64,000 nucleotides of DNA from Tupaia tana. Lineage: Eukaryota > Chordata > Mammalia > Scandentia > Tupaiidae. Positions 37,487 to 50,200 of this stretch are shown here, piece after piece (within the stretch, counting starts at the first letter, position 1; the number at the start of each line of letters is the position of its first letter). The stretch lies in NCBI GenBank assembly GCA_026018925.1, contig JAKSZU010000217.1, positions 62,001-126,000 on the forward strand, read 5' to 3'. The notes beneath the pieces are model-generated. The model saw nothing but the letters and a program-made list of their open reading frames with translations. It was not told the origin of the DNA and did no database searches. A program made the position numbers and the translations under genes.

Positions 37487-40400
37487 TGAGGAGACAGGAG
37501 CAGAGAGAGACAGAGACCTCAGAGACACAGAGACAGAGATAGAAGGCCAGAGGGGCTCCCAACCACAAGACTTTTGCTTGCTGGAAGCTGAATTATGAGT
37601 AGAAAATCTTCATTTCTCCTGAGCCCTGAAATATCTAGTTCCCAGTATCCATGTGGAATCTTCTCAGAGAATGGCTCAACTCTCCTGCCTGGGAGAAAGG
37701 AGCAGAAGGGCTTATTAACAAAACAAAAGATGGAGCTGAGAGCCAGAGAGAAATTCTTCTTTAAAAAAACGTAAAAAGGAAAAATTACCAAAAAAAAATG
37801 AGGAGACAGGAGCAGGGAGAGACAGAGACTTCAGAGACACAGAGACAGAGATAGAAGGCCTGAGGGGCTTCCTACCACACTAGCTTTGCTTGCTGGAGGC
37901 TGAATTATGAGTAGAAAATCTTCATTTCTCCTGAGCCCTGAAATATCTAGTTCCCAGTATCCATGTGGAATATTCTCAGAGAATGGCTCAACTCTACGGC
38001 CTGGGAGAAAGGAGCAGAAGGGCTTATTAACAAAACAAAAGATGGAGCTCAGAGCCAGAGAGAAATTCTACCTTTAAAAAAAATCGTAAAAAGGAAAAAT
38101 TACCAAAAAAAAAATGAGGAGACAGGAGCAGAGAGAGACAGAGACCTCAGAGACACAGAGACAGAGATAGAAGACCAGAGGGGCTCCCTACCACACTAGC
38201 TTTGCTTGCTGGAGGCTGAATTATGAGTAGAAAATCTTCATTTCTCCTCAGCCCTGAAATATCTAGTTCCCAGTATCCATGTGGAATCTTCTCAGAGAAT
38301 GGCTCAACTCTCCTGCCTGGGAGAAAGGAGCAGAAGGGCTTATTAACAAAACAAAAGATGGAGCTGAGAGCCAGAGAGAAATTCTACCTTTAAAAAAATC
38401 GTAAAAAGTAAAAATTACTACAAAAAAAAAAATGAGGAGACAGGAGCAGAGAGAGACAGAGACCTCAGAGACACAGAGACAGAGATAGAAGGCCAGAGGG
38501 GCTCCCGACCACAAGACCTTTGCTTGCTGGAAGCTGAATTATGAGTAGAAAATCTTCATTTCTCCTGAGCCCTGAAATATCTAGTTCCCAGTATCCATGT
38601 GGAATCTTTTCAGAGAATGGCTCAACTCTCCTGCCTGGGAGAAAGGAGCAGAAGGGCTTATTAACAAAACAAAAGATGGAGCTGAGAGCCAGAGAGAAAT
38701 TCTTCTTTAAAAAAACGTAAAAAGGAAAAATTACCAAAAAAAAAATGAGGAGACAGGAGCAGAGAGAGACAGAGACTTCAGAGACACAGAGACAGAGATA
38801 GAAGGCCAGAGGGGCTTCCTACCACACTAGCTTTGCTTGCTGGAGGCTGAATTATGAGTTGAAAATCTTCATTTCTCCTGAGCCCTGAAATATCTAGTTC
38901 CCAGTATCCATGTGGAATATTCTCAGAGAATGGCTCAACTCTACGGCCTGGGAGAAAGGAGCAGAAAGGCTTATTAACAAAACAAAAGATGGAGCTGAGA
39001 GCCAGAGAGAAATTCTACCTTTAAAAAAATCGTAAAAAGGAAAAATTACCAAAAAAAAATGAGGAGACAGGAGCAGAGAGAGACAGAGACCTCAGAGACA
39101 CAGAGACAGAGATAGAAGGCCAGAGGGGCTCCCTACCACACTAGCTTTGCTTGCTGGAGGCTGAATTATGAGTAGAAAATCTTCATTTCTCCTCAGCCCT
39201 GAAATATCTAGTTACCAGTATCCATGTGGAATCTTCTCAGAGAATGGCTCAACTCTCCTGCCTGGGAGAAAGGAGCAGAAGGGCTTATTAACAAAACAAA
39301 AGATGGAGCTGAGGGCCAGAGAGAAATTCTACCTTTAAAAAAATCGTAAAAAGGAAAAATTACCAAAAAAAAAAATGAGGAGACAGGAGCATAAAGAGAC
39401 AGAGACCTCAGAGACACAGAGACAGAGATAGAAGGCCAGAGGGGCTCCCTACCACACGAGCTTAGCTTGCTGGATGCTGAATTATGAGCAGAAAATCTTT
39501 CATTTCTCCTGAGCCCTGAAATATCTAGTTCCCAGTATCCATGTGGAATCTTCTCAGAGAATGGCTCAACTCTCCTGCCTGGGAGAAAGGAGCAGAAGGG
39601 CTTATTAACAAAGCAAAAGATGGAGCTGAGAGCCAGAGAGAAATTCTACCTTTAAAAAAATCGTAAAAGGAAAAATTACCAAAAAAAAAAAAATGAGGAG
39701 ACAGGAGCAGAGAGAGACAGAGACCTCAGAGACACAGAGACAGAGATAGAAGGCCAGAGGGGCTCCCGACCACAAGACCTTTGCTTGCTGGAAGCTGAAT
39801 TATGAGTAGAAAATCTTCATTTCTCCTGAGACCTGAAATATCTTGTTCCCAGTATCCATGTGGAATCTTCTCAGAGAATGGCTCAACTCTCCTGCCTGGG
39901 AGAAAGGAGCAGAAGGGCTTATTAACAAAACAAAAGATGGAGCTGAGAGCCAGAGAGTAATTCTACCTTTAAAAAAATCGTAAAAAGGAAAAATTACCAA
40001 AAAAAAAATGAGGAGACAGGAGCACAGAGAGACAGAGACCTCTGAGACACAGAGACAGAGATAGAAGGCCAGAGGGGCTCCCTACCACACTAGCTTTGCT
40101 TGCTGGAGGCTGAATTATGTGTAGAAAATCTTCATTTCTCCTGAGCCCTGAAATATCTAGTTCCCAGTATCCATGTGGAATCTTCTCAGAGAATGGCTCA
40201 ACTCTCCTGCCTGGGAGAAAGGAGCAGAAGGGCTTATTAACAAAACAAAAGATGGAGCTGAGAGCCAGAGAGAAATTCTACCTTTAAAAAAAATCGTAAA
40301 AAGGAAAAATTACCAAAAAAAAAATGAGGAGACAGGAGCGGAGAGAGACAAAGACCTCAGAGACACAGAGACAGAGATAGAAGGCCAGAGGGGCTCCCTA

Positions 40401-43159
40401 CCACACTAGCTTTGCTTGCTGGAGGATGAATTCTGAGTAGAAAATCTTCATTTCTCTTGAGCCCTGAATTATCTAGTTCCCAGTATCCATGTGGAATCTT
40501 CTCAGAGAATGGCTCAAATCTCCTGCCTGGGAGAAAGGAGCAGAAGGGCTTATTAACAAAACAAAGATGGAGCTGAGACCCAGAGAGAAATTCTACCTTT
40601 AAAAAAATCGTAAAAAGGAAAAATTACCAAAAAAAAATGAGGAGACAGGAGCAGAGAGAGACAGAGACCTCAGAGACACAGAGACAGAGATAGAAGGCTA
40701 GAGGGGCTCCCTACCACACTAGCTTTGCTTGCTGGAGGCTGAATTATGAGTAGAAAATCTTCATTTCTCCTGAGCCCTGAAATATCTAGTTCCCAGTATC
40801 CATGTGGAATCTTCTCAGAGAATGGCTCAACTCTCCTGCCTGGGAGAAAGGAGCAGAAGGGCTTATTAACAAAACAAAAGATGGAGCTGAGAGCCAGAGA
40901 GAAATTCTACCTTTAAAAAAATCGTAAAAAGGAAAAATTACCAAAAAAAAAAATGAGGAGACAGGAGCAGAGAGAGACAGAGATCTCAGAGACACAGAGA
41001 CAGAGATAGAAGGCCAGAGGGGCTCCCTACCACACTAGCTTTGCTTGCTGTAGGCTGAATTATGAGTAGAAAATCTTCATTTCTCCTGAGCCCTGAAATA
41101 TCTAGTTCCCAGTATCCATGTGGAATCTTCTCAGAGAATGGCTCAACTCTCCTGCCTGGGAGAAAGGAGCAGAAGGGCTTATTAACAAAACAAAAGATGG
41201 AGCTGAGAGCCAGAGAGAAATTCTTCTTTAAAAAAACGTAAAAAGGAAAAATTACCAAAAAAAAAATGAGGAGACAGGAGCACAGAGAGACAGAGACCTC
41301 AGAGACACAGAGACAGAGATAGAAGGCCAGAGGGGCTCCCTACCACACTAGCTTTGCTTGCTGGAGGCTGAATTATGTGTAGAAAATCTTCATTTCTCCT
41401 GAGCCCTGAAATATCTAGTTCCCAGTATCCATGTGGAATCTTCTCAGAGAATGGCTCAACTCTCCTGCCTGGGAGAAAGGAGCAGAAGGGCTTATTAACA
41501 AAACAAAAGATGGAGCTGAGAGCCAGAGAGAAATTCTACCTTTAAAAAAATCGTAAAAAGGAAAAATTACCAAAAATAAAATGAGGAGACAGGAGCGGAG
41601 AGAGACAGAGACCTCAGAGACACAGAGACAGAGATAGAAGGCCAGAGGGGCTCCCTACCACACTAGATTTGCTTGCTGGAGGATGAATTCTGAGTAGAAA
41701 ATCTTCATTTCTCTTGAGCCCTGAATTATCTAGTTCCCAGTATCCATGTGGAATCTTCTCAGAGAATGGCTCAAATCTCCTGCCTGGGAGAAAGGAGCAG
41801 AAGGGCTTATTAACAAAACAAAGATGGAGCTGAGACCCAGAGAGAAATTCTACCTTTAAAAAAATCGTAAAAAGGAAAAATTACCAAAAAAAAATGAGGA
41901 GACAGGAGCAGAGAGAGACAGAGACCTCAGAGACACAGAGACAGAGATAGAAGGCTAGAGGGGCTCCCTACCACACTAGCTTTGCTTGCTGGAGGCTGAA
42001 TTATGAGTAGAAAATCTTCATTTCTCCTGAGCCCTGAAATATCTAGTTCCCAGTATCCATGTGGAATCTTCTCAGAGAATGGCTCAACTCTCCTGCCTGG
42101 GAGAAAGGAGCAGAAGGGCTTATTAACAAAACAAAAGATGGAGCTGAGAGCCAGAGAGAAATTCTACCTTTAAAAAAATCGTAAAAAGGAAAAATTACCA
42201 AAAAAAAAAATGAGGAGACAGGAGCAGAGAGAGACAGAGATCTCAGAGACACAGAGACAGAGATAGAAGGCCAGAGGGGCTCCCTACCACACTAGCTTTG
42301 CTTGCTGGAGGCTGAATTATGAGTAGAAAATCTTCATTTCTCCTGAGCCCTGAAATATCTAGTTCCCAGTATCCATGTGGAATCTTCTCAGAGAATGGCT
42401 CAACTCTCATGCCTGGGAGAAAGGAGCAGAAGGGCTTATTAACAAAACAAAAGATGGAGCTGAGAGCCAGAGAGAAATTCTACCTTTAAAAAAATCGTAA
42501 AAAGGAAAAATTACCAAAAAAAAAAAAATGAGGAGACAGGAGCAGAGAGAGACAGAGACCTCAGAGACACAGAGAGAGATTGAAGGCCAGAGGGGCTCCC
42601 TACCACACTAGCTTTGCTTGCTGGAGGCTGAATTATGAGTAGAAAATCTTCATTTCTCCTGAGCCCTGAAATATCTACTTCCCAGGATCCATGTGGAATC
42701 TTCTCAGAGAATGGCTTAACTCTCCTGCCTGGGAGAAAGGAGCAGAAGGGCTTATTAAGAAAACAAAAGATGGAGCTGAGAGCCAGAGACAAATTCTACC
42801 TTTAAAAAAATCGTAAAAAGGAAAAATTACCAAAAAATAAAATGAGGAGACAGGAGCAGAGAGAGACAGAGACCTCAGAGACACAGAGACAGAGATAGAA
42901 GGCCAGAGGGGCTCCCTACCACACTAGCTTTGCTTGCTGGAGGATGAATTCTGAGTAGAAAATCTTCATTTCTCCTGAGCCCTGAAATATCTAGTTCCCA
43001 GTATCCATGTGGAATATTCTCAGAGAATGGCTCAACTCTACGGCCTGGGAGAAAGGAGCAGAAGGGCTTATTAACAAAACAAAAGATGGAGCTCAGAGCC
43101 AGAGAGAAATTCTACCTTTAAAAAAATCGTAAAAAGGAAAAATTACCAAAAAAAAAAAA
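37487..43159 (+). repeat. 18-monomer higher-order repeat, copy 2 (5.67 kb)
   Basis: Same order as copy 1. Starts about 37487, 37799, 38114, 38431, 38745, 39059, 39375, 39693, 40008, 40325, 40638, 40954, 41266, 41581, 41895, 42210, 42528 and 42843. Differences noticed: GAGGGCCAG (39313), GCATAAAGAG (39389), AATCTTTCATTT (39496), one fewer G in several G runs, and A-run lengths. The final unit ends as D (GGAATATTCTC, CTACGGCC) instead of the std end seen at 37170. Confidence 0.92.
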
Positions 43160-46100
43160 GGGGAGACAGGAGCAGAGAGAGAAAGAGACCTCAGAGACAC
43201 AGAGACAGAGATAGAAGGCCAGAGGGGCTCCCTACCACACTAGCTTTGCTTGCTGGAGGCTGAATTATGAGTAGAAAATCTTCATTTCTCCTGAGCCCTG
43301 AAATATCTAGTTCCCAGTATCCATGTGGAATCTTCTCAGAGAATGGCTCAACTCTCCTGCCTGGGAGAAAGGAGCAGAAGGGCTTATTAACAAAACAAAA
43401 GATGGAGCTGAGAGCCAGAGAGAAATTCTACCTTTAAAAAAATCGTAAAAAGTAAAAATTACCACAAAAAAAAAATGAGGAGACAGGAGCAGAGAGAGAC
43501 AGAGACCTCAGAGACACAGAGACAGAGATAGAAGGCCAGAGGGGCTCCCGACCACAAGACCTTTGCTTGCTGGAAGCTGAATTATGAGTAGAAAATCTTC
43601 ATTTCTCCTGAGACCTGAAATATCTAGTTCCCAGTATCCATGTGGAATCTTCTCAGAGAATGGCTCAACTCTCCTGCCTGGGAGAAAGGAGCAGAAGGGC
43701 TTATTAACAAAACAAAAGATGGAGCTGAGAGCCAGAGAGTAATTCTACCTTTAAAAAAATCGTAAAAAGGAAAAATTACCAAAAAAAAAATGAGGAGACA
43801 GGAGCACAGAGAGACAGAGACCTCAGAGACACAGAGACAGAGATAGAAGGCCAGAGGGGCTCCCTACCACACTAGCTTTGCTTGCTGGAGGCTGAATTAT
43901 GTGTAGAAAATCTTCATTTCTCCTGAGCCCTGAAATAGCTAGTTCCCAGTATCCATGTGCAATCTTCTCAGAGAATGGCTCAACTCTCCTGCCTGGGAGA
44001 AAGGAGCAGAAGGGCTTATTAACAAAACAAAGGATGGAGCTGAGAGCCAGAGAGAAATTCTACCTTTAAAAAAATCGTAAAAAGGAAAAATTACCAAAAA
44101 AAAAATGAGGAGACAGGAGCAGAGAGAGACAGAGACCTCAGAGACACAGAGACAGAGATAGAAGGCCAGAGGTGCTCCCTACCACACTAGCTTTGCTTGC
44201 TGGAGGATGAATTCTGAGTAGAAAATCTTCATTTCTCTTGAGCCCTGAATTATCTAGTTCCCAGTATCCATGTGGAATCTTCTCAGAGAATGGCTCAAAT
44301 CTCCTGCCTGGGAGAATGGAGCAGAAGGGCTTATTAACAAAACAAAGATGGAGCTGAGAGCCAGAGAGAAATTCTACCTTTAAAAAAATCGTAAAAAGGA
44401 AAAATTACCAAAAAAAAATGAGGAGACAGGAGCAGAGAGAGACAGAGACCTCAGAGACACAGAGACAGAGATAGAAGGCTAGAGGGGCTCCCTACCACAC
44501 TAGCTTTGCTTGCTGGAGGCTGAATTATGAGTAGAAAATCTTCATTTCTCCTGAGCCCTGAAATATCTAGTTCCCAGTATCCATGTGGAATCTTCTCAGA
44601 GAATGGCTCAACTCTCCTGCCTGGGAGAAAAGAGCAGAAGGGCTTATTAACAAAACAAAAGATGGAGCTGAGAGCCAGAGAGAAATTCTACCTTTAAAAA
44701 AATCGTAAAAAGGAAAAATTACCAAAAAAAAAAAATGAGGAGACAGGAGCAGAGAGAGACAGAGATCTCAGAGACACAGAGACAGAGATAGAAGGCCAGA
44801 GGGGCTCCCTACCACACTAGCTTTGCTTGCTGGAGGCTGAATTATGAGTAGAAAATCTTCATTTCTCCTGAGCCCTGAAATATCTAGTTCCCAGTATCCA
44901 TGTGGAATCTTCTCAGAGAATGGCTCAACTCTCATGCCTGGGAGAAAGGAGCAGAAGGGCTTATTAACAAAACAAAAGATGGAGCTGAGAGCCAGAGAGA
45001 AATTCTACCTTTAAAAAAATCGTAAAAAGAAAAATTACCAAAAAAAAAAAAAATGAGGAGACAGGAGCAGAGAGAGACAGAGACCTCAGAGACACAGAGA
45101 GAGATAGAAGGCCAGAGGGGCTCCCTACCACACTAGCTTTGCTTGCTGGAGGCTGAATTATGAGTAGAAAATCTTCATTTCTCCTGAGCCCTGAAATATC
45201 TAGTTCCCAGTATCCATGTGGAATCTTCTCAGAGAATGGCTCAACTCTCCTGCCTGGGAGAAAGGAGCAGAAGGGCTTATTAACAAAACAAAAGATGGAG
45301 CTGAGAGCCAGAGAGAAATTCTACCTTTAAAAAAATCGTAAAAAGGAAAAATTACCAAAAAAAAATGAGGAGACAGGAGCAGAGAGAGACAGAGACCTCA
45401 GAGACACAGAGACAGAGATAGAAGGCCAGAGGGGCTCCCTACCACACTAGCTTTGCTTGCTGGAGGATGAATTCTGAGTAGAAAATCTTCATTTCTCTTG
45501 AGCCCTGAAATATCTAGTTCCCAGTATCCATGTGGAATCTTCTCAGAGAATGGCTCAAATCTCCTGCCTGGGAGAAAGGAGCAGAAGGGCTTATTAACAA
45601 AACAAAGATGGAGCTGAGAGCCAGAGAGAAATTCTACCTTTAAAAAAATCGTAAAAAGGAAAAATTACCAAAAAAAATGAGGAGACAGGAGCAGAGAGAG
45701 ACAGAGACCTCAGAGACACAGAGACAGTGATAGAAGGCTAGAGGGACTCCCTACCACACTAGCTTTGCTTGCTGGAGGCTGAATTATGAGTAGAAAATCT
45801 TCATTTCTCCTGAGCCCTGAAATATCTAGTTCCAAGTATCCATGTGGAATCTTCTCAGAGAATGGCTCAACTCTCCTGCCTGGGAGAAAGGAGCAGAAGG
45901 GCTTATTAACAAAACAAAAGATGGAGCTCAGAGCCAGAGAGAAATTCTTCCTTTAAAAAAATCGTAAAAAGGAAAAATTACCAAAAAAAAATGAGGAGAC
46001 AGGAGCAGAGAGAGACAGAGATCTCAGAGACACAGAGACAGAGATAGAAGGCCAGAGGGGCTCCCTACCACACTAGCTTTGCTTGCTGGAGGCTGAATTA

Positions 46101-47248
46101 TGAGTAGAAAATCTTCATTTCCCCTGAGCCCTGAAATATCTAGTTCCCAGTATCCATGTGGAATCTTCTCAGAGAATGGCTCAACTCTCATGCCTGGGAG
46201 AAAGGAGCAGAAGGGCTTATTAACAAAACAAAAGATGGAGCTGAGAGGCAGAGAGAAATTCTACCTTTAAAAAAATCGTAAAAAGGAAAAATTACCAAAA
46301 AAAAAAATGAGGAGACAGGAGCAGAGAGAGACAGAACTCAGAGACACAGAGAGAGATAGAAGGCCAGAGGGGCTCCCTACCACACTAGCTTTGCTTGCTG
46401 GAGGCTGAATTATGAGTAGAAAATCTTCATTTCTCCTGAGCCCTGAAATATCTAGTTCCCAGTATCCATGTGGAATCTTCTCAGAGAATGGCTCAACTCT
46501 CCTGCCTGGGAGAAAGGAGCAGAAGGGCTTATTAACAAAACAAAAGATGGAGCTGAGAGCCAGAGACAAATTCTACCTTTAAAAAAATCGTAAAAAGGAA
46601 AAATTACCAAAAAATAAAATGAGGAGACAGGAGCAGAGAGAGACAGAGACCTCAGAGACACAGAGACAGAGATAGAAGGCCAGAGGGGCTCCCTACCACA
46701 CTAGCTTTGCTTGCTGGAGGATGAATTCTGAGTAGAAAATCTTCATTTCTCTTGAGCCCTGAATTATCTAGTTCCCAGTATCCATGTGGAATCTTCTCAG
46801 AGAATGGCTCAAATCTCCTGCCTGGGAGAAAGGAGCAGAAGGGCTTATTAACAAAACAAAGATGGAGCTGAGACCCAGAGAGAAATTCTACCTTTAAAAA
46901 AAATCGTAAAAAGGAAAAATTACCAAAAAAAAATGAGGAGACAGGAGCAGAGAGAGACAGAGACCTCAGAGACACAGAGACAGAGATAGAAGGCTAGAGG
47001 GGCTCCCTACCACACTAGCTTTGCTTGCTGGAGGCTGAATTATGAGTAGAAAATCTTCATTTCTCCTGAGCCCTGAAATATCTAGTTCCCAGTATCCATG
47101 TGGAATCTTCTCAGAGAATGGCTCAACTCTCCTGCCTGGGAGAAAGGAGCAGAAGGGCTTATTAACAAAACAAAAGATGGAGCTGAGAGCCAGAGAGAAA
47201 TTCTACCTTTAAAAAAATCGTAAAAAGGAAAAATTACCAAAAAAAAAA
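40954..47248 (+). repeat. 20-monomer higher-order repeat, copy 1 (6.3 kb)
   Basis: Unit order P-G-B-T-Q-F-chimera-std-Ch-G-B-T-Q-F-B-T-Q-F-B-T. Starts after 42843 are about 43160, 43478, 43791, 44105, 44418, 44735, 45053, 45366, 45677, 45990, 46308, 46620 and 46934. Every unit recurs at +6295 to +6301. The first seven units are also the end of the second 18-monomer copy, so the two repeats overlap. Rare shared markers: AAAAGGGGAGAC, AAATAGCTAG with GTGCAATC, AGAATGGAGC, GACAGTGATAG and GACAGAACTCAG. Confidence 0.92.
46620..46933 (+). repeat. Chimeric B monomer at the junction of the two 20-monomer copies
   Basis: The start (GAGCAGAG, preceded by an F unit with GAGACAAATT) matches the B unit at 52921. 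The remainder (CCCTGAATTATC, GAGACCCAG) matches the B unit at 40325. The switch lies between about 46635 and 46762. This places the ends of the duplicated 6.3-kb block inside the B units at 40325, 46620 and 52921. Confidence 0.78.
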
Positions 47249-50200
47249 TGAGGAGACAGGAGCAGAGAGAGACAGAGATCTCAGAGACACAGAGACAGAG
47301 ATAGAAGGCCAGAGGGGCTCCCTACCACACTAGCTTTGCTTGCTGTAGGCTGAATTATGAGTAGAAAATCTTCATTTCTCCTGAGCCCTGAAATATCTAG
47401 TTCCCAGTATCCATGTGGAATCTTCTCAGAGAATGGCTCAACTCTCCTGCCTGGGAGAAAGGAGCAGAAGGGCTTATTAACAAAACAAAAGATGGAGCTG
47501 AGAGCCAGAGAGAAATTCTTCTTTAAAAAAACGTAAAAAGGAAAAATTACCAAAAAAAAAATGAGGAGACAGGAGCACAGAGAGACAGAGACCTCAGAGA
47601 CACAGAGACAGAGATAGAAGGCCAGAGGGGCTCCCTACCACACTAGCTTTGCTTGCTGGAGGCTGAATTATGTGTAGAAAATCTTCATTTCTCCTGAGCC
47701 CTGAAATATCTAGTTCCCAGTATCCATGTGGAATCTTCTCAGAGAATGGCTCAACTCTCCTGCCTGGGAGAAAGGAGCAGAAGGGCTTATTAACAAAACA
47801 AAAGATGGAGCTGAGAGCCAGAGAGAAATTCTACCTTTAAAAAAATCGTAAAAAGGAAAAATTACCAAAAATAAAATGAGGAGACAGGAGCGGAGAGAGA
47901 CAGAGACCTCAGAGACACAGAGACAGAGATAGAAGGCCAGAGGGGCTCCCTACCACACTAGATTTGCTTGCTGGAGGATGAATTCTGAGTAGAAAATCTT
48001 CATTTCTCTTGAGCCCTGAATTATCTAGTTCCCAGTATCCATGTGGAATCTTCTCAGAGAATGGCTCAAATCTCCTGCCTGGGAGAAAGGAGCAGAAGGG
48101 CTTATTAACAAAACAAAGATGGAGCTGAGACCCAGAGAGAAATTCTACCTTTAAAAAAATCGTAAAAAGGAAAAATTACCAAAAAAAAATGAGGAGACAG
48201 GAGCAGAGAGAGACAGAGACCTCAGAGACACAGAGACAGAGATAGAAGGCTAGAGGGGCTCCCTACCACACTAGCTTTGCTTGCTGGAGGCTGAATTATG
48301 AGTAGAAAATCTTCATTTCTCCTGAGCCCTGAAATATCTAGTTCCCAGTATCCATGTGGAATCTTCTCAGAGAATGGCTCAACTCTCCTGCCTGGGAGAA
48401 AGGAGCAGAAGGGCTTATTAACAAAACAAAAGATGGAGCTGAGAGCCAGAGAGAAATTCTACCTTTAAAAAAATCGTAAAAAGGAAAAATTACCAAAAAA
48501 AAAAATGAGGAGACAGGAGCAGAGAGAGACAGAGATCTCAGAGACACAGAGACAGAGATAGAAGGCCAGAGGGGCTCCCTACCACACTAGCTTTGCTTGC
48601 TGGAGGCTGAATTATGAGTAGAAAATCTTCATTTCTCCTGAGCCCTGAAATATCTAGTTCCCAGTATCCATGTGGAATCTTCTCAGAGAATGGCTCAACT
48701 CTCATGCCTGGGAGAAAGGAGCAGAAGGGCTTATTAACAAAACAAAAGATGGAGCTGAGAGCCAGAGAGAAATTCTACCTTTAAAAAAATCGTAAAAAGG
48801 AAAAATTACCAAAAAAAAAAAATGAGGAGACAGGAGCAGAGAGAGACAGAGACCTCAGAGACACAGAGAGAGATTGAAGGGCCAGAGGGGCTCCCTACCA
48901 CACTAGCTTTGCTTGCTGGAGGCTGAATTATGAGTAGAAAATCTTCATTTCTCCTGAGCCCTGAAATATCTACTTCCCAGGATCCATGTGGAATCTTCTC
49001 AGAGAATGGCTTAACTCTCCTGCCTGGGAGAAAGGAGCAGAAGGGCTTATTAAGAAAACAAAAGATGGAGCTGAGAGCCAGAGACAAATTCTACCTTTAA
49101 AAAAATCGTAAAAAGGAAAAATTACCAAAAAATAAAATGAGGAGACAGGAGCAGAGAGAGACAGAGACCTCAGAGACACAGAGACAGAGATAGAAGGCCA
49201 GAGGGGCTCCCTACCACACTAGCTTTGCTTGCTGGAGGATGAATTCTGAGTAGAAAATCTTCATTTCTCCTGAGCCCTGAAATATCTAGTTCCCAGTATC
49301 CATGTGGAATATTCTCAGAGAATGGCTCAACTCTACGGCCTGGGAGAAAGGAGCAGAAGGGCTTATTAACAAAACAAAAGATGGAGCTCAGAGCCAGAGA
49401 GAAATTCTACCTTTAAAAAAATCGTAAAAAGGAAAAATTACCAAAAAAAAAAAGGGGAGACAGGAGCAGAGAGAGAAAGAGACCTCAGAGACACAGAGAC
49501 AGAGATAGAAGGCCAGAGGGGCTCCCTACCACACTAGCTTTGCTTGCTGGAGGCTGAATTATGAGTAGAAAATCTTCATTTCTCCTGAGCCCTGAAATAT
49601 CTAGTTCCCAGTATCCATGTGGAATCTTCTCAGAGAATGGCTCAACTCTCCTGCCTGGGAGAAAGGAGCAGAAGGGCTTATTAACAAAACAAAAGATGGA
49701 GCTGAGAGCCAGAGAGAAATTCTACCTTTAAAAAAATCGTAAAAAGTAAAAATTACCACAAAAAAAAAATGAGGAGACAGGAGCAGAGAGAGACAGAGAC
49801 CTCAGAGACACAGAGACAGAGATAGAAGGCCAGAGGGGCTCCCGACCACAAGACCTTTGCTTGCTGGAAGCTGAATTATGAGTAGAAAATCTTCATTTCT
49901 CCTGAGACCTGAAATATCTAGTTCCCAGTATCCATGTGGAATCTTCTCAGAGAATGGCTCAACTCTCCTGCCTGGGAGAAAGGAGCAGAAGGGCTTATTA
50001 ACAAAACAAAAGATGGAGCTGAGAGCCAGAGAGTAATTCTACCTTTAAAAAAATCGTAAAAAGGAAAAATTACCAAAAAAAAAATGAGGAGACAGGAGCA
50101 CAGAGAGACAGAGACCTCAGAGACACAGAGACAGAGATAGAAGGCCAGAGGGGCTCCCTACCACACTAGCTTTGCTTGCTGGAGGCTGAATTATGGGTAG

